DNA of 64,000 nucleotides from Oceanisphaera psychrotolerans (GCF_001870485.1 NZ_MDKE01000033.1:124001-188000), one strand, 5' to 3'. Counted from the first letter of the stretch, positions 35,705 to 45,912 are shown. The notes: generated by a model from the letters alone, not told the origin. Translations and numbers: made by a program.

Positions 35705-37219
35705 TTAGCCCAGCAGCGACAGCGCGGCTTGGGGGATCTGCTTGGCCTGGGCCAGAATGGAGGTACCCGCCTGCTGCAGAATCTGCTGCTTGGTCAGGTT
35801 AACGGTTTCCTCTGCGAAGTCCACGTCCATGATGCGGCTCATACCGGCAGAGGCATTCTCGCGGATGTTGGCCAGGTTGTTGATGGTGCTGTCCAGCCGG
35901 TTCTGGAAGGCGCCCAGATCGGCCCGTTGATCGTCAATCTGCCCGATAGCGGCATCGATCACGTCAATCGCGCTTTGTGAGCCGCCCGCCGAAGAAATAT
36001 CAATTGCAGACACATAACTGGTTCGAGCGGTGCTACCCACGGTGACTGCACCAGCCCCTAAAGCACCAGCCGCCGTCACGGTGACTGCACCGTAGTCGTT
36101 ATCCAGAATGGCATTGCTGAAGTCAAGCTGACCCGTTATCACTCGACTTTGGGCTCCGTCAGTATCTGCAATTGTAAATGCAGCGCCAACATCAGCACCT
36201 GCTATATCGACCATCTGTAAAGCGATTGTACCACCTTCAGTTGCACCCGCCGTAACAGAAGCTGAAATGTTGATATTATCGCCATTGGCATCCTTAAAAA
36301 TAACACCTTCATTATTAACAACTTCGGTGGTTATTCCTTTATCACTCAGTGCATCAAGTGTCGACTGATCAAGAGCAGCGGTAAGGTTATCTTCGGTGGT
36401 AGCGGCATCCGCCCCCATAGCATAAGAAATTTCTACTCCCTGGACATTAAGCGCCACAGTGTCCCCCGCGTTGGTATTAGCAGAAAACTCAACTTTCACT
36501 CCAGTAAAACCACTAACACCAGAAAGACCACTGACACTGTTGTACTCTCCGGCCAGATCGGCTGCGGACATGCCATCTCGCAGCGCAACCTGCTTGGTAG
36601 AACTACCAATCTGCACCGACAACGAATCGCTGGTACCTTTGGTATAACCACTTGCGCTGATACCACCAAACCCAGTCAAGGCAGTAGCGCTCAGTGACTT
36701 GCCTTCCAAACCAATCTTATTGGCAGATACATCAGATAAGGTCATATTAATCGCTTCATTAGATTTGGAACCAACCTGAAACGCTCTTGAACCAAAACTA
36801 CCGTCCAGCAGCTTCTGGCCACCGAAGGAAGTGGTTTCTGCAATACGGGTCAATTCAGACTGCAGCGAGCTGATTTCCTTCTGCATGGCGGCACGATCAT
36901 CACTAGTGTTGGAGCCGTTGGCAGACTGCAGCGCCAGATCCCGCATCCGCTGCAGAATGGAGGTGGACTCCTGCATGGCACCTTCGGCGGTTTGCGCCAT
37001 CGAGATGCCGTCGCTGGCGTTTTTCATTGCCACGCCCAGGCCACGAACCTGAGAGTTCAGCCGGTTGGAAATCTGCAGGCCGGCGGCATCGTCCTTGGCG
37101 GAGTTGATGCGGCTACCGGTAGACAGCCGCTCCATGGACGAGGCCAGGGCATTGCTGGAATTGGTCAGATTGCGCTGGGCGCTCATCGCCGAAACGTTGG
37201 AGTTAACAGTAATCGCCAT
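35705..37219 (-). CDS. Flagellin
   Basis: Filament subunit. The 504 residues start [18 protein letters not shown] with the conserved D0/D1 helices (to about residue 165) and end with the conserved C-terminal D1/D0 (from about 440; [26 protein letters not shown]). The middle (about 170-430) is variable and Thr/Gly/Asp-rich, with clearly lower GC content than the flanks. Sigma-28 promoter upstream, hairpin downstream. Only one flagellin gene lies in this window. The gene is single-cistron. Confidence 0.97.
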   Translation of the reverse strand: MAITVNSNVSAMSAQRNLTNSSNALASSMERLSTGSRINSAKDDAAGLQISNRLNSQVRGLGVAMKNASDGISMAQTAEGAMQESTSILQRMRDLALQSANGSNTSDDRAAMQKEISSLQSELTRIAETTSFGGQKLLDGSFGSRAFQVGSKSNEAINMTLSDVSANKIGLEGKSLSATALTGFGGISASGYTKGTSDSLSVQIGSSTKQVALRDGMSAADLAGEYNSVSGLSGVSGFTGVKVEFSANTNAGDTVALNVQGVEISYAMGADAATTEDNLTAALDQSTLDALSDKGITTEVVNNEGVIFKDANGDNINISASVTAGATEGGTIALQMVDIAGADVGAAFTIADTDGAQSRVITGQLDFSNAILDNDYGAVTVTAAGALGAGAVTVGSTARTSYVSAIDISSAGGSQSAIDVIDAAIGQIDDQRADLGAFQNRLDSTINNLANIRENASAGMSRIMDVDFAEETVNLTKQQILQQAGTSILAQAKQIPQAALSLLG

Positions 37220-37287
37220 AATCGAATCTCCGTCAGGGTTCAGTGCCGGCGTACCGCCGGTGTGCTTGCTTGTCTTCGTTAAACAGG

Positions 37288-37314
37288 ATATCGGCGGGGT
37301 TTTCGGCAACTTTA
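37288..37314 (-). promoter_or_regulatory. Sigma-28 promoter of the flagellin gene
   Basis: Minus strand TAAAGTTG, 11 bases, GCCGATAT: 14 of 16 consensus positions with exact spacing. It gives a leader of about 60 bases before ATG 37219. Confidence 0.85.
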
Positions 37315-38033
37315 GTCTTTTTGTGCGCGGTTTTTGATGTTGTCGCTATACCGCTGAAAAGGCCGCTGAAAGTCCAACCGGTTACAAATGGGTATCGGCG
37401 GAGAGCGGGATAGCTTTAGGGGAAATGTAATTTCAAGCACATTAAACAATCGAACCGTTTGATCTTTATATCAACTCCGGACAAAGGGCCCGCTCCCCCG
37501 ACTCGCCGTAAACCCATCCGTGGGGGCTCCGCCGCGCCCTCCCTGGCGCGGAGGGTCGGCTGAGCAGATCCCTTTGTCCTCCTTTATGCACCGGCATCGC
37601 CTGCTGGCGCCGTCTGCGGACGACTCGGAGCTATCGCAGAGGCTGCAGAGAACGCCTCCCACGACCGTGACATGCCAGGGATGGCATGTCCGAGCTTACA
37701 GGGATGTACTCGTAGCGTGTCGAGGGAGGCGGCTCTGTGGCCTCTGGTGCCTCTGGTGCCTGAGGACCTTTGTCCGATGATAAGCCGCCATGCCTGAAAG
37801 CCCGATTTGATCTGGTAATGAGTTTGCGCCGCATCAATGGCCGCCTGCGGGGGCCAGAGTTTGCCATGACAAGACGTACGTTCGGCGTCACCAGTCTTGG
37901 ATTCCCGCCTTCGCGGGAATGACAAGAGAAGGCTCTTGGGTATGACGACAGAACCGCAACGGTTATGCAGCATGACTTAACGCGGTAGAGTAAATTCGCC
38001 CCTTACGCCTTATTCGTCCCTCACGCTTCTCTG
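37315..38033. other. Long intergenic region between flagellin and flgL
   Basis: About 720 bases with no credible gene. It contains a REP-like palindrome at 37901-37920 and a stretch at about 37600-37760 with the internal echo GGGATGGCATGT / GGGATGTACTCG. Possible frames here translate palindrome-derived peptides such as FPRRRESK, a known sign of repeats, not genes. Confidence 0.6.
37901..37920. repeat. REP-like palindrome
   Basis: ATTCCCGC-CTTC-GCGGGAAT, eight-base perfect arms with a four-base loop. The same arms recur at 43417-43436 with a different loop. Confidence 0.75.
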
Positions 38034-39287
38034 TTATATGTAATTGAACAGGCTCATGCCCTGCAGCTTGCCGAACACGCTCTGGCTGGCCTCCAGCGCC
38101 ACCATGGTCTGGTTGAGCTCGCCGATGGCCTGGGCGTAATCCAGATCCTCCATGCCGCTGCGCACCTTGTCCAGGGTCAGGCTCATGTCGTCGTGGGTGG
38201 CCCGCTGGTTGTCCAGCCGCTGCAGCCGAATGCCGGTATCCGCGCGCACCCGGGTAAAGTGACTGCCTACGGCGTCCAGCTCGGCGAGGATATCGGCCAG
38301 TTCGCTCTGCTCGCCGGCGGTGTTGCCGTCACCTTCCAGCCAGCTTTTGGCCCGGTTCAGGGCATCGAACACCGACAGGGTATCCTGACCGGTGCCGTCG
38401 GCAGAACTGGCATCCAGGGTGATTTTGTCGCCGGCCCTGGCCTCACCGGTCAGGGTGAGGGTCATGCCGCCGGCCTCGATGGACTGCCCCGGCTGATAGG
38501 ACTGGGGCGTCAGCGCAATGCCGTCCTTATCGGTGAGCGCATTGCCGTCCTTGTCGGTGAGCAGCACCTCCACCACCCCGTCGTTATCGCTGAACACCAC
38601 CTGATAGGGCTGGGCCCCGTTATCGAAGGTGGCCATATTGCTGATGGCCGCCCGTTCCACCACCAGCCCGGGCTCGCGCACCCCGCCCTCAAGCGCATAG
38701 CCGACGGTGACGTCACCTTTGGGATTGGGCACCTGGCCAAACACCATGAGGCCGTCGTGATTGAGCCCCACCTTGACGTTGTTGCTGATGGCCAGCTCGC
38801 GCTGGCCACCGTCGCCCTGGTAGCTGACGCTGCCGTCGGGCTGGCGTACAAAGGGTGCCTTGTCGGTCTGAAAGCCGCCAAACACATACTGGCCGAATTC
38901 GTCGCGGCTGTTGGCCAGATCCAGCAGTTCATCGATACGGCTGCTCAGCTCGGCGGCCATGGCCGACTTGTCCTGGGTGGTGTAAGTGCCGTTGTTGGCC
39001 TGCAGCATCAGTTCCTTGACCTGCTGAGTCAGGGTTTCGGCGCTGGTGAGCAGGCTTTCTTCCCGCTGCAGCCGGTTTTCGGCCAGGTCGATGTTGTTCT
39101 GGTAGCGGGCAATGCTGCTCAGCTCCTGCTTGTAACCGAGAATGCTGTTGGCGGCCGCCGGATCGTCGGCGGCGGTTTGCACCCGCACCCCGGACGACAG
39201 TTTGTCCAGCTGCTGGCTGGCCTGGCCGTTTTTGCTGCTGATGTTGTTCAGGTTGTTCTGATAAAACTGAAAGGTAGACAAGCGCAT
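38034..39287 (-). CDS. flgL: FlgL hook-filament junction protein
   Basis: Second junction protein between hook and filament. The 417 residues have flagellin-like terminal helices: N-terminal MRLSTFQFYQNNLNNISSKN and SGVRVQTAADDPAAANSILG, C-terminal DYAQAIGELNQTMVALEASQ. The middle is variable. It follows flgK by nine bases as the last gene of the flgF-flgL run. Confidence 0.95.
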   Translation of the reverse strand: MRLSTFQFYQNNLNNISSKNGQASQQLDKLSSGVRVQTAADDPAAANSILGYKQELSSIARYQNNIDLAENRLQREESLLTSAETLTQQVKELMLQANNGTYTTQDKSAMAAELSSRIDELLDLANSRDEFGQYVFGGFQTDKAPFVRQPDGSVSYQGDGGQRELAISNNVKVGLNHDGLMVFGQVPNPKGDVTVGYALEGGVREPGLVVERAAISNMATFDNGAQPYQVVFSDNDGVVEVLLTDKDGNALTDKDGIALTPQSYQPGQSIEAGGMTLTLTGEARAGDKITLDASSADGTGQDTLSVFDALNRAKSWLEGDGNTAGEQSELADILAELDAVGSHFTRVRADTGIRLQRLDNQRATHDDMSLTLDKVRSGMEDLDYAQAIGELNQTMVALEASQSVFGKLQGMSLFNYI

Positions 39288-39296
39288 GGAGGCTCC

Positions 39297-41222
39297 TTAG
39301 CGGATTTGCAGCAGCGTATCGAACAGCTCGTTGGCCACCGTGACCACCCGGCTGGAGGCCATGTAGGCCTGCTGAAAACGCAGCAGGTTGGCGGCTTCTT
39401 CGTCCAAGTTGACCCCCGAGATCGACTGCATGCGATTTTCCGCCTGGGTCAGGGCGGCAGCGGCGGCGGTGGCCTTGATGCTCTGGCTCTGGGTCTTGCT
39501 GCCCACCGCTACCATGGTCTGGTTAAGGCTCTGTTCCAGGGTCGCGGTGCCACCATTGAGCCACTTTTTCTGTTTCAGCTCGCCAAAGGCCTGGGCATTG
39601 ACGTTGTTGCCGGCACCGCTGGCCTGGTCTATCTGAAACTGATCAAAGGGCTTGGCACTGCCGCTGAGCGTCAGTTCCACATCGTTAAAGGTGAACTTGC
39701 CGTCGGCATCGGGCACCACCGCCGAGAGCAAGGTGCCGCCCTGATCGTACAGGTTGTATTGCGGTACCCCCGTGGTCGCGTCGGTTTCCACCTTGAGACG
39801 GAGCGGATAACTGGCGTTGTCCACCCTGGTGGTGGCGTCGTTATTCAGGGTGGCATTCAGCGCGGCGGTGCCGGTGTTGTTGCCATTGGCCGTGGTCATC
39901 AACTGGCTGGAGGCGGCCAGCCCTTCGGGCTGTTGCAGGCTGACCGCCAGATTGGCGGCGCCGTTGCGGCTGGGGCGGATCAGCATGCTGTCGCCATTGG
40001 TGGGCGTGCCGGTCAGGGTTAACGAAAAGCCATCGAAATTTAGTTTTCCGTCGGCATCGGGCACCAACGCGGTGCTCTTGCCCGAGCCAAGATCGGTAAT
40101 GGAGTAAGCACCGTCTTTAACGTCCAGCCGGTATTCACTGCCGGTCAGGGCGCCGGTATCGGTGATGGTGACCTCGCCGCTGACGGCGGTGTTGCTGGTA
40201 AAGAAGCGACCGGCCAGGGCCTCGGGGGCATTGATGTCGGTAAACAGGTCCAGCCCCGGCACGCCACTCAGATCCACGCCCTGGCGCTGCACCTGGTTGA
40301 AGGCGTCGGCCAGACCCATGGCGGTGCGGCCGATGTCGCTCATGGTGGGCGCCAGCACCTGATTGCGAAACTCCACCGTGGCCCCCAGCGTGCCGCCCAG
40401 CTCGCTGCCGTTGAGCCGGGTGGCCGTCTCGGGCCGGGCCGGGTCACCCAGATACAGTTCGGTCTGCTGCGGGTCGGGACTGCCGGCTCTGACCTGCAGG
40501 CCGAGTGCACGGCTGCCGCTGACCAGCGTATCGCGCCCGCCCAGCATGACCGACACCGCGCCGCTGGGCTCGGTCAGGGTGGTGATGTGCACCTCCTGCC
40601 CCAGTTCGCCGATCAGTTTGTCGCGCTGGTCCAGCAGATCGTTGGGCGAGCCGTTTTGCCCCGCATTCATGATCTCCTGATTGAGCGCGGCAATGCCGGC
40701 CGCCAGTTCGGTCACCCGGCTGGCGCTGCTGACCATGCTCTGGCTATTGGTTGAATACTGCTGGTTCAGGTTGCTATACATGGCGTTGAAGCCGGCCGCC
40801 ACGTCCCCGGCATACGCCAGAAACAGCTGACGGTTGCCCAGATCGCCGGGGTTATCGGTCACGGCGTCGATGGCGCCATAGAGCGCGTCCAGGCTTTGGC
40901 TCATCGCGGTGCCCATGTTGTTGACGCTGTCATTCAGGTAGCTGAGCTGTTCGTACAGTGTCTGGGTGCCCGCCTGTTCGGTGCTGCTGACCAGTACATC
41001 CCTGAAGGCATATTCCTGATACATGCGGGTGACATCGCTGACCCGGGTACCGGTGCCATAAAACTGACCGCCGGTATAGAGGCCACCAGCGGTCATCTGC
41101 TCCGCCCGCTGGCGATTAAAACCCTCGGTGTTGACGTTGGCAATGTTATGACCGGTGGTGGCCAGCTGGGCCTGGGCGGCCATCAGACCACTGACCCCGG
41201 TTTGATACATATCAACAGCCAT
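39297..41222 (-). CDS. flgK: FlgK hook-filament junction protein
   Basis: First junction protein on the hook tip. The 641 residues start with the rod/hook family motif (SGLMAAQAQLATTGHNIANVNTEGF, split over residues 10-34) and end with NLLRFQQAYMASSRVVTVANEL and FDTLLQIR. The central domain is large and Asp/Thr-rich. It sits directly after flgJ. Length is in the usual range for polar flagella. Confidence 0.96.
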   Translation of the reverse strand: MAVDMYQTGVSGLMAAQAQLATTGHNIANVNTEGFNRQRAEQMTAGGLYTGGQFYGTGTRVSDVTRMYQEYAFRDVLVSSTEQAGTQTLYEQLSYLNDSVNNMGTAMSQSLDALYGAIDAVTDNPGDLGNRQLFLAYAGDVAAGFNAMYSNLNQQYSTNSQSMVSSASRVTELAAGIAALNQEIMNAGQNGSPNDLLDQRDKLIGELGQEVHITTLTEPSGAVSVMLGGRDTLVSGSRALGLQVRAGSPDPQQTELYLGDPARPETATRLNGSELGGTLGATVEFRNQVLAPTMSDIGRTAMGLADAFNQVQRQGVDLSGVPGLDLFTDINAPEALAGRFFTSNTAVSGEVTITDTGALTGSEYRLDVKDGAYSITDLGSGKSTALVPDADGKLNFDGFSLTLTGTPTNGDSMLIRPSRNGAANLAVSLQQPEGLAASSQLMTTANGNNTGTAALNATLNNDATTRVDNASYPLRLKVETDATTGVPQYNLYDQGGTLLSAVVPDADGKFTFNDVELTLSGSAKPFDQFQIDQASGAGNNVNAQAFGELKQKKWLNGGTATLEQSLNQTMVAVGSKTQSQSIKATAAAAALTQAENRMQSISGVNLDEEAANLLRFQQAYMASSRVVTVANELFDTLLQIR

Positions 41223-41231
41223 GTTGTGTCC

Positions 41232-42227
41232 TTATGCTTGTGATACCAGTCGGGTCACGGTATTGAAAATCGAGCTCAGCTTGTCGGCATAGTTCGGATC
41301 GGTGGCATAGCCCGCCTCCTGCAAGGCGTTGAAATACTGCCGGGGCGAGTCCGTTTGCTGCAGGGCATCGCCGTAACGCGGATTGTCGTGCAAAAACTGC
41401 ACATAGTCGTCAAAGCTGTCGTTATAGGAGCCGTAGCTGCGAAACGGCGCCTGCACCTTTACTGCGATGCCCTGCTCGTATTCCAGGGTGCTGACCCAGG
41501 TTTTTGCCTGCTTCCAGCTGTTATCGGCCTTGATGCCGAAAAGATTATGGCTGGAGTCGCCATTTTTCTGGTTAATCACCTTCTTGCCCCAGCCGGTTTC
41601 CAGCGCCGCCTGGGCCAGCATGGCCTCGGCCGGCAGGCCCAGCCGCTTGCTGGCCTCGGTGGCGGCAGGCAACAGGCGACGCACAAAATCCGCCGGTGAG
41701 CGGAACGGCTCGCTGGCACTGTGGGTGACGGTGGTCTGGTTGCCGGCGGCCCGTAACGGCGGCGAGGATGACGCCATGGCCGCATTCCGGGGGCTGTCGT
41801 CGGCACTGGCGGCCGAACCGGCGTCTGCCGGACGAATCACCTTGCCCTTGATTCGGCGCACCCCGTCGAGATCGAAAAAGCGGGCCTCGCTCTCGGGCGC
41901 AGTATCGGAAAGACCGCCCAGCTGCTTGACCACCATGTCGGCCAGCCCCAGGCTGCCCTGACGGCTGAGCTCGGCAGACATCTGCTGGTCGTGCATGTCT
42001 TGATAATACTGGGTGTAACGGCTGTTCATCGGGCTATCGGCTTTAAACACCTCGTTGGCGGCACGCATCGACTTGAACAGCTGCTGGGTGAACAGGCTCT
42101 CGAACTGGCGCGCGGCTTCGTCCAGCGCCTGGCCACGGTCCTGCTCGAAGCCCTGCTGGCGCAGCCGGTCCAGGCCCTGAATGTCGTTGGCCAGCAGGCT
42201 GTTACCAAATGAGTCGATGGGTTTCAT
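41232..42227 (-). CDS. flgJ: FlgJ rod cap and peptidoglycan hydrolase
   Basis: Two-domain protein: N-terminal rod-cap domain (about 1-100; FESLFTQQLFKSMRAANEVF) and C-terminal glucosaminidase domain (about 165-325; AMLAQAALETGWGKKVI with the catalytic glutamate, NLFGIKADNSW) that opens peptidoglycan for the rod. The start MKPIDSFGNSLL at 42227 was chosen as the family-typical N-terminus. The 331 residues are a normal length. Between flgI and flgK. Confidence 0.95.
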   Translation of the reverse strand: MKPIDSFGNSLLANDIQGLDRLRQQGFEQDRGQALDEAARQFESLFTQQLFKSMRAANEVFKADSPMNSRYTQYYQDMHDQQMSAELSRQGSLGLADMVVKQLGGLSDTAPESEARFFDLDGVRRIKGKVIRPADAGSAASADDSPRNAAMASSSPPLRAAGNQTTVTHSASEPFRSPADFVRRLLPAATEASKRLGLPAEAMLAQAALETGWGKKVINQKNGDSSHNLFGIKADNSWKQAKTWVSTLEYEQGIAVKVQAPFRSYGSYNDSFDDYVQFLHDNPRYGDALQQTDSPRQYFNALQEAGYATDPNYADKLSSIFNTVTRLVSQA

Positions 42228-42247
42228 TCCGTTACTCCTCACGCTCG

Positions 42248-43351
42248 TTAAATAATCACCAGTTCGCCCTGAATGGCGCCGGCCTGACGCAGGGCCTCGA
42301 GAATGGCCACCAGATCGCCGGGGGCCACGCCCACCTGATTAACCGCACGCACCAGCTCGTCCAGGGTGGTGCCGGTGTCCAGCTTGAACATGCGGCCGTC
42401 CTGCTGCTCTACGTTGATGTTGCTGTTGGGCACCACCACGGTTTCGCCCCCGGCCAGGGCATTGGGCTGGGATACCTGCATGTTTTCCGAGATGGTAATG
42501 GTCAGGCCACCGTGGGTAATGGCGGCCGGTTTCAATTGTACCTGCTGACCGATGACCACGGTGCCGGTGCGCGAATTGACGATGATCTTGGCGGCTTCGT
42601 CGGCCACATCCAGGGTCAGGTTTTCCAGAGTCGACAGGTAACTCACCCGCTGGCCCGGATCGCGCGGCGCATACACCTGCACCGAGGTGGCATCCAGCGC
42701 CTGGGCATTATTGGGCCCCACCAGATCGTTGATGGCCTCGGCCATGCGTTTGGCGGTGGTAAAGTCGGGCCGGTGCAGATTGAAGGTAATGGTATCGCCA
42801 CGGCCGAATGAACTGGCGACCTCACGTTCCACCATGGCGCCAGCGGGGATGCGGCCCACGGTGGGGGTATTGATCATGATCGACGAACCATCTGCGCCTT
42901 CTGCCCCCAGGCCGCCCACCACCAGACTGCCCTGAGCCAGGGCATAGACCCGGCCGTCCACCCCCTTGAGAAAGGTTTGCAGCAGGGTGCCGCCGCGCAG
43001 GCTCTTGGCCTCGCCGATGGCGGACACGGTGATGTCGATGGTCTGCCCCGGCTTGGCAAAGGGCGGCAGCTCCGCATGCACCGCCACCGGGGCCACGTCG
43101 TTCATCTTGGGTCGCAGATCGTCGGGTACGGTAATGCCGAAGTTGTTGAGCATGGTGCGAAAGGTCTGGGCGGCAAAGGCGTTGTTACGCTCGCCGGTGC
43201 CGGGCAGGCCCACCACTAGGCCATAGCCCACCAACTGGTTGGCGCGCACCCCGGCCACCGAACTGATGTCCTTGATGCGGGCGGCCTGGGCCGGCAGCAG
43301 TAACGCCGGCACTAACAGGGTGCTCAAAAAAAAGACCGTGAGCCGTTTCAT
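42248..43351 (-). CDS. flgI: FlgI P-ring protein
   Basis: Periplasmic P-ring subunit that acts as bushing for the rod in the peptidoglycan layer. The 367 residues have a signal peptide ([23 protein letters not shown]) and the family start [20 protein letters not shown]; the C-terminus ends [20 protein letters not shown]. It lies between flgH and flgJ, after a gap with a palindromic repeat. Confidence 0.96.
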   Translation of the reverse strand: MKRLTVFFLSTLLVPALLLPAQAARIKDISSVAGVRANQLVGYGLVVGLPGTGERNNAFAAQTFRTMLNNFGITVPDDLRPKMNDVAPVAVHAELPPFAKPGQTIDITVSAIGEAKSLRGGTLLQTFLKGVDGRVYALAQGSLVVGGLGAEGADGSSIMINTPTVGRIPAGAMVEREVASSFGRGDTITFNLHRPDFTTAKRMAEAINDLVGPNNAQALDATSVQVYAPRDPGQRVSYLSTLENLTLDVADEAAKIIVNSRTGTVVIGQQVQLKPAAITHGGLTITISENMQVSQPNALAGGETVVVPNSNINVEQQDGRMFKLDTGTTLDELVRAVNQVGVAPGDLVAILEALRQAGAIQGELVII

Positions 43352-43386
43352 GTGTTTCTCCTTTGGTCGAATGAAGGCGACCCTGC

Positions 43387-43436
43387 CGTATTGGTCATTC
43401 CCGCGTCGTATTGGTCATTCCCGCGCAGGCGGGAAT
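43387..43436. repeat. Tandem duplication plus REP-like palindrome between flgH and flgI
   Basis: CGTATTGGTCATTCCCGCG occurs twice in direct order (43387-43405 and 43407-43425); the second copy runs into the palindrome ATTCCCGC-GCAG-GCGGGAAT (43417-43436). The arms equal those at 37901-37920. Confidence 0.8.
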
Positions 43437-43486
43437 CCGGTCAACACCGGTCGAATGCCTCACTCCACTCCACTCTCGCTTGATGA

Positions 43487-44175
43487 TTAAAACGGCAGCC
43501 AGGGGCTGTTGAAGAACTTGGCCAGCCAGCCGCGGGTCTGGGTGTTGGCGAAGTCGCCGGTACCGCCGTAATAGATGCGGGCGTTGGCGACCCGGGTAGA
43601 CTCAATCCGGTTGTCGGAACCGATATCCTGGGGCCGGATCATGCCGCTGATGCGCACGTATTCTTCGCCGGTGTTGAGCATGATCCACTTTTCACCCTGT
43701 ACCATCAGGTTGCCGTTGGCCAGCACCTGCGCCACGCTCACGGTGATACTGCCCTGCAGGCTGTTGCTCTGGTTGGTGTTGGCATCGCCGTCGAACTCGT
43801 TGCCGCTCGACATGGAGGCCTGCAACGGGTAGCCCCCGATGTTGACCGGCGAGCCACCCAGGCTGAGCGGATCGATATTGACGCTGGAGTCCTTGCTCTG
43901 CTGGGTGGTGGCGCTCTTCTGGGCTCGGGTCGACTCGGACAGGTCGACGGTAATGATGTCGCCAACCGGTGCGCCTTGATGTCGGAATAGAGGTTGTTGG
44001 CGTAGTTGTCCTTGAAGATGGCGCCGTTCGGTTCCAATTGCTGCTCGCTCAGGCTGGGGATCACCGGCGCAAAGGCCGGATCATCCGGCTTGGGGGTATG
44101 GGGGGTGCTGGTGCAGCCCGCCAGTAGTCCCACCGCCAGCACCAGCTGGCCGAAGGTCGCCATTATGCTACGCAT
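43487..44175 (-). CDS. flgH: FlgH L-ring lipoprotein, one frame break
   Basis: Outer-membrane L-ring subunit. It starts with a lipoprotein signal ending LLAGC (lipid-linked Cys about residue 20) and NGAIFKDNYANNLYSDIKAHR. The frame breaks at the CC of 43966-43967; one more base gives KAHRVGDIITVDLSESTRAQ, then IDPLSLGGSPV and SGMIRPQDIGSDNRIESTRV to a normal end at 43487. The repaired protein has 229 residues. ATG 44175 follows AGGAA by seven bases. Both halves are well conserved, so a sequencing deletion is likely. Confidence 0.92.
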
Positions 44176-44200
44176 CACACTATTCCTGTTCGTTCGCCGG

Positions 44201-44989
44201 TTACAGTTGCTGATTGACGTAGGCCATCATTTCGTCGACCGACGAGATCACCTTGGAGTTCATCTCGTACACCCGCTGAGCCTGGATCAGGTTGACCAGC
44301 TCTTCGGTGACGTTGACGTTGGAGGTTTCCAGCATGCCCTGCTTGATGGTGCCATAACCGTCGGCCCCGGCAATGCCCTGCAGTGCCGCGCCGCTGGACT
44401 GGGTTTCCAGGTAGAGGTTTTCTCCCTTGGGCTGCAGCCCGGTCGGGTTGGCAAAGTCGGTGATGATGATCTGGCCGATCACCTGGGACTCGGCCTGACC
44501 GGCCAGTTGCACCGACACCTCGCCGTTGGTGGCCACGCTGATGCTCTGGGCATTGTCGGGGACCTGCATTTCCGGCTGCAGCGGATAACCATTGCCGGGA
44601 CTGACAATAACTCCCTCTTCGTTCAGCACAAACTGACCGTTGCGGGTATAGCCGGTAGTGCCATCCGGCAGCAGCACCTCGAAGAAACCGCGGCCGTCGA
44701 TCATCACGTCCAGGGCGTTGTCGGTGGTCTGCACGCTGCCCTGGGTAAAGGTTTTCTGGGTGGCGACCACCTTGCTGCCCGCCCCCAGCATCAGGCCGGA
44801 GGGCAGATTGGTGTCGGCGCTGGCACGGCCGCCAGGCTGATGGATGTTCTGGTAGAGCAGGTCTTCGAAAATGGCCCGGCCCTTCTTGAAACCGACGGTG
44901 CTGGCGTTGGCCAGGTTGTTGGAGGTGACCGAAATATTGGTCTGCTGGGCATCGAGGCCGGTTTTGCTAATCCACAGTGCTGGGTTCAT
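44201..44989 (-). CDS. flgG: FlgG distal rod protein
   Basis: Distal rod subunit. The 262 residues start MNPALWISKTGLDAQQTNIS with the family motif VTSNNLANASTVGFKKGRA and end MLETSNVNVTEELVNLIQAQ then RVYEMNSKVISSVDEMM. Length equals E. coli FlgG (260). Between flgF and flgH. Confidence 0.97.
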   Translation of the reverse strand: MNPALWISKTGLDAQQTNISVTSNNLANASTVGFKKGRAIFEDLLYQNIHQPGGRASADTNLPSGLMLGAGSKVVATQKTFTQGSVQTTDNALDVMIDGRGFFEVLLPDGTTGYTRNGQFVLNEEGVIVSPGNGYPLQPEMQVPDNAQSISVATNGEVSVQLAGQAESQVIGQIIITDFANPTGLQPKGENLYLETQSSGAALQGIAGADGYGTIKQGMLETSNVNVTEELVNLIQAQRVYEMNSKVISSVDEMMAYVNQQL

Positions 44990-45000
44990 CGCAATCTCCT

Positions 45001-45747
45001 TTAACCGATACGCAGCAGTTGCGCATGGGCTTTGTCGTTCTCTTCGGCGTGATTCATCATCTTCAACTGGGTTTCGAAACGGCGCTGCAGGTCGATCAGG
45101 TGGGTCATTTCGGCCACCGGATTGACGTTGCTGCCTTCCAGCGCACCGGCAATCAGCTGCACCTGAGCCGAGGGCGGCTCGGCCTGGCCGTCTTTACGAC
45201 GAAAGAGGCCGTCCAGCCCCTTGTCGAGGTCGCCGTTATCGGGCAGCACCGTCTTGATGCGTTGCAGCTCGGCACCGCCGTTGGCCGGCTCGCCTTCCAG
45301 CCGCGCAAAGATGGTGCCGTCTTTGTTGATTTCCATTTTTTCCAGCGGCAGCGGCAGAAAAATAGGCCCACCGTTGTCGTCTAGCACGTTGAGACCGTTG
45401 CCGGTTTGCAACAGGCCCTCGGGAGACACCTGCAGGCTGCCGGAACGGGTGTAGGCCTCGGAGCCGTCTTTGGACTCCACCGCCAGCCAGCCGTCACCGG
45501 CCACGGCAACGTCAAGTTCCCGACCCGTGGTTTGCAGGGGGCCGGCGGCAAAACTTTGCCCCGGCCGCTCGGTCATGGCAAATACCCGGCTGGGCAGCCC
45601 CTCGCCAAAGGCCTGCATGGCCCGGGCCTGCTCCATGTCCGCCTTGAAGCCGGTGGTGTTGGCATTGGCCAGATTATTGGCGCGCAAGGCCACGCTGTTC
45701 ATGTTTTCTTTGGCGCCGGACATGGCGATATAAAGCAAATGATCCAT
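45001..45747 (-). CDS. flgF: FlgF proximal rod protein
   Basis: Rod subunit of 248 residues with the family start MDHLLYIAMSGAKENMNSVA and RANNLANANTTGFKADMEQA; ends with EMTHLIDLQRRFETQLKMMN. First gene of the flgF-flgL run, about 95 bases behind a perfect-looking sigma-54 promoter at 45842-45857. Normal length. Confidence 0.96.
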   Translation of the reverse strand: MDHLLYIAMSGAKENMNSVALRANNLANANTTGFKADMEQARAMQAFGEGLPSRVFAMTERPGQSFAAGPLQTTGRELDVAVAGDGWLAVESKDGSEAYTRSGSLQVSPEGLLQTGNGLNVLDDNGGPIFLPLPLEKMEINKDGTIFARLEGEPANGGAELQRIKTVLPDNGDLDKGLDGLFRRKDGQAEPPSAQVQLIAGALEGSNVNPVAEMTHLIDLQRRFETQLKMMNHAEENDKAHAQLLRIG

Positions 45748-45841
45748 TTCAGCTCCGTCGACTGTGCTGTCGCATAAGTACTGATTGATGCTGATGGTCA
45801 GCGGTGGTACGAACGATATTGCAAAACCAATACAAAACTAA

Positions 45842-45857
45842 TGCAAAATTAGTGCCA
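45842..45857 (-). promoter_or_regulatory. Sigma-54 promoter for flgF operon
   Basis: Minus strand TGGCACTAATTTTGCA matches TGGCAC-N5-TTGCA at every position. Confidence 0.85.
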
Positions 45858-45912
45858 TCAAAATACCGTGAGGGGTCAGGTGGGAAGCATGAGAGGAAGC
45901 AGACAACAGATT

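Noticed and set aside
37584-37973. Possible 129-codon gene on the minus strand
   Set aside because: The peptide contains FPRRRESK, which is the translation of the REP-like palindrome, and no ribosome site or family resemblance is present.
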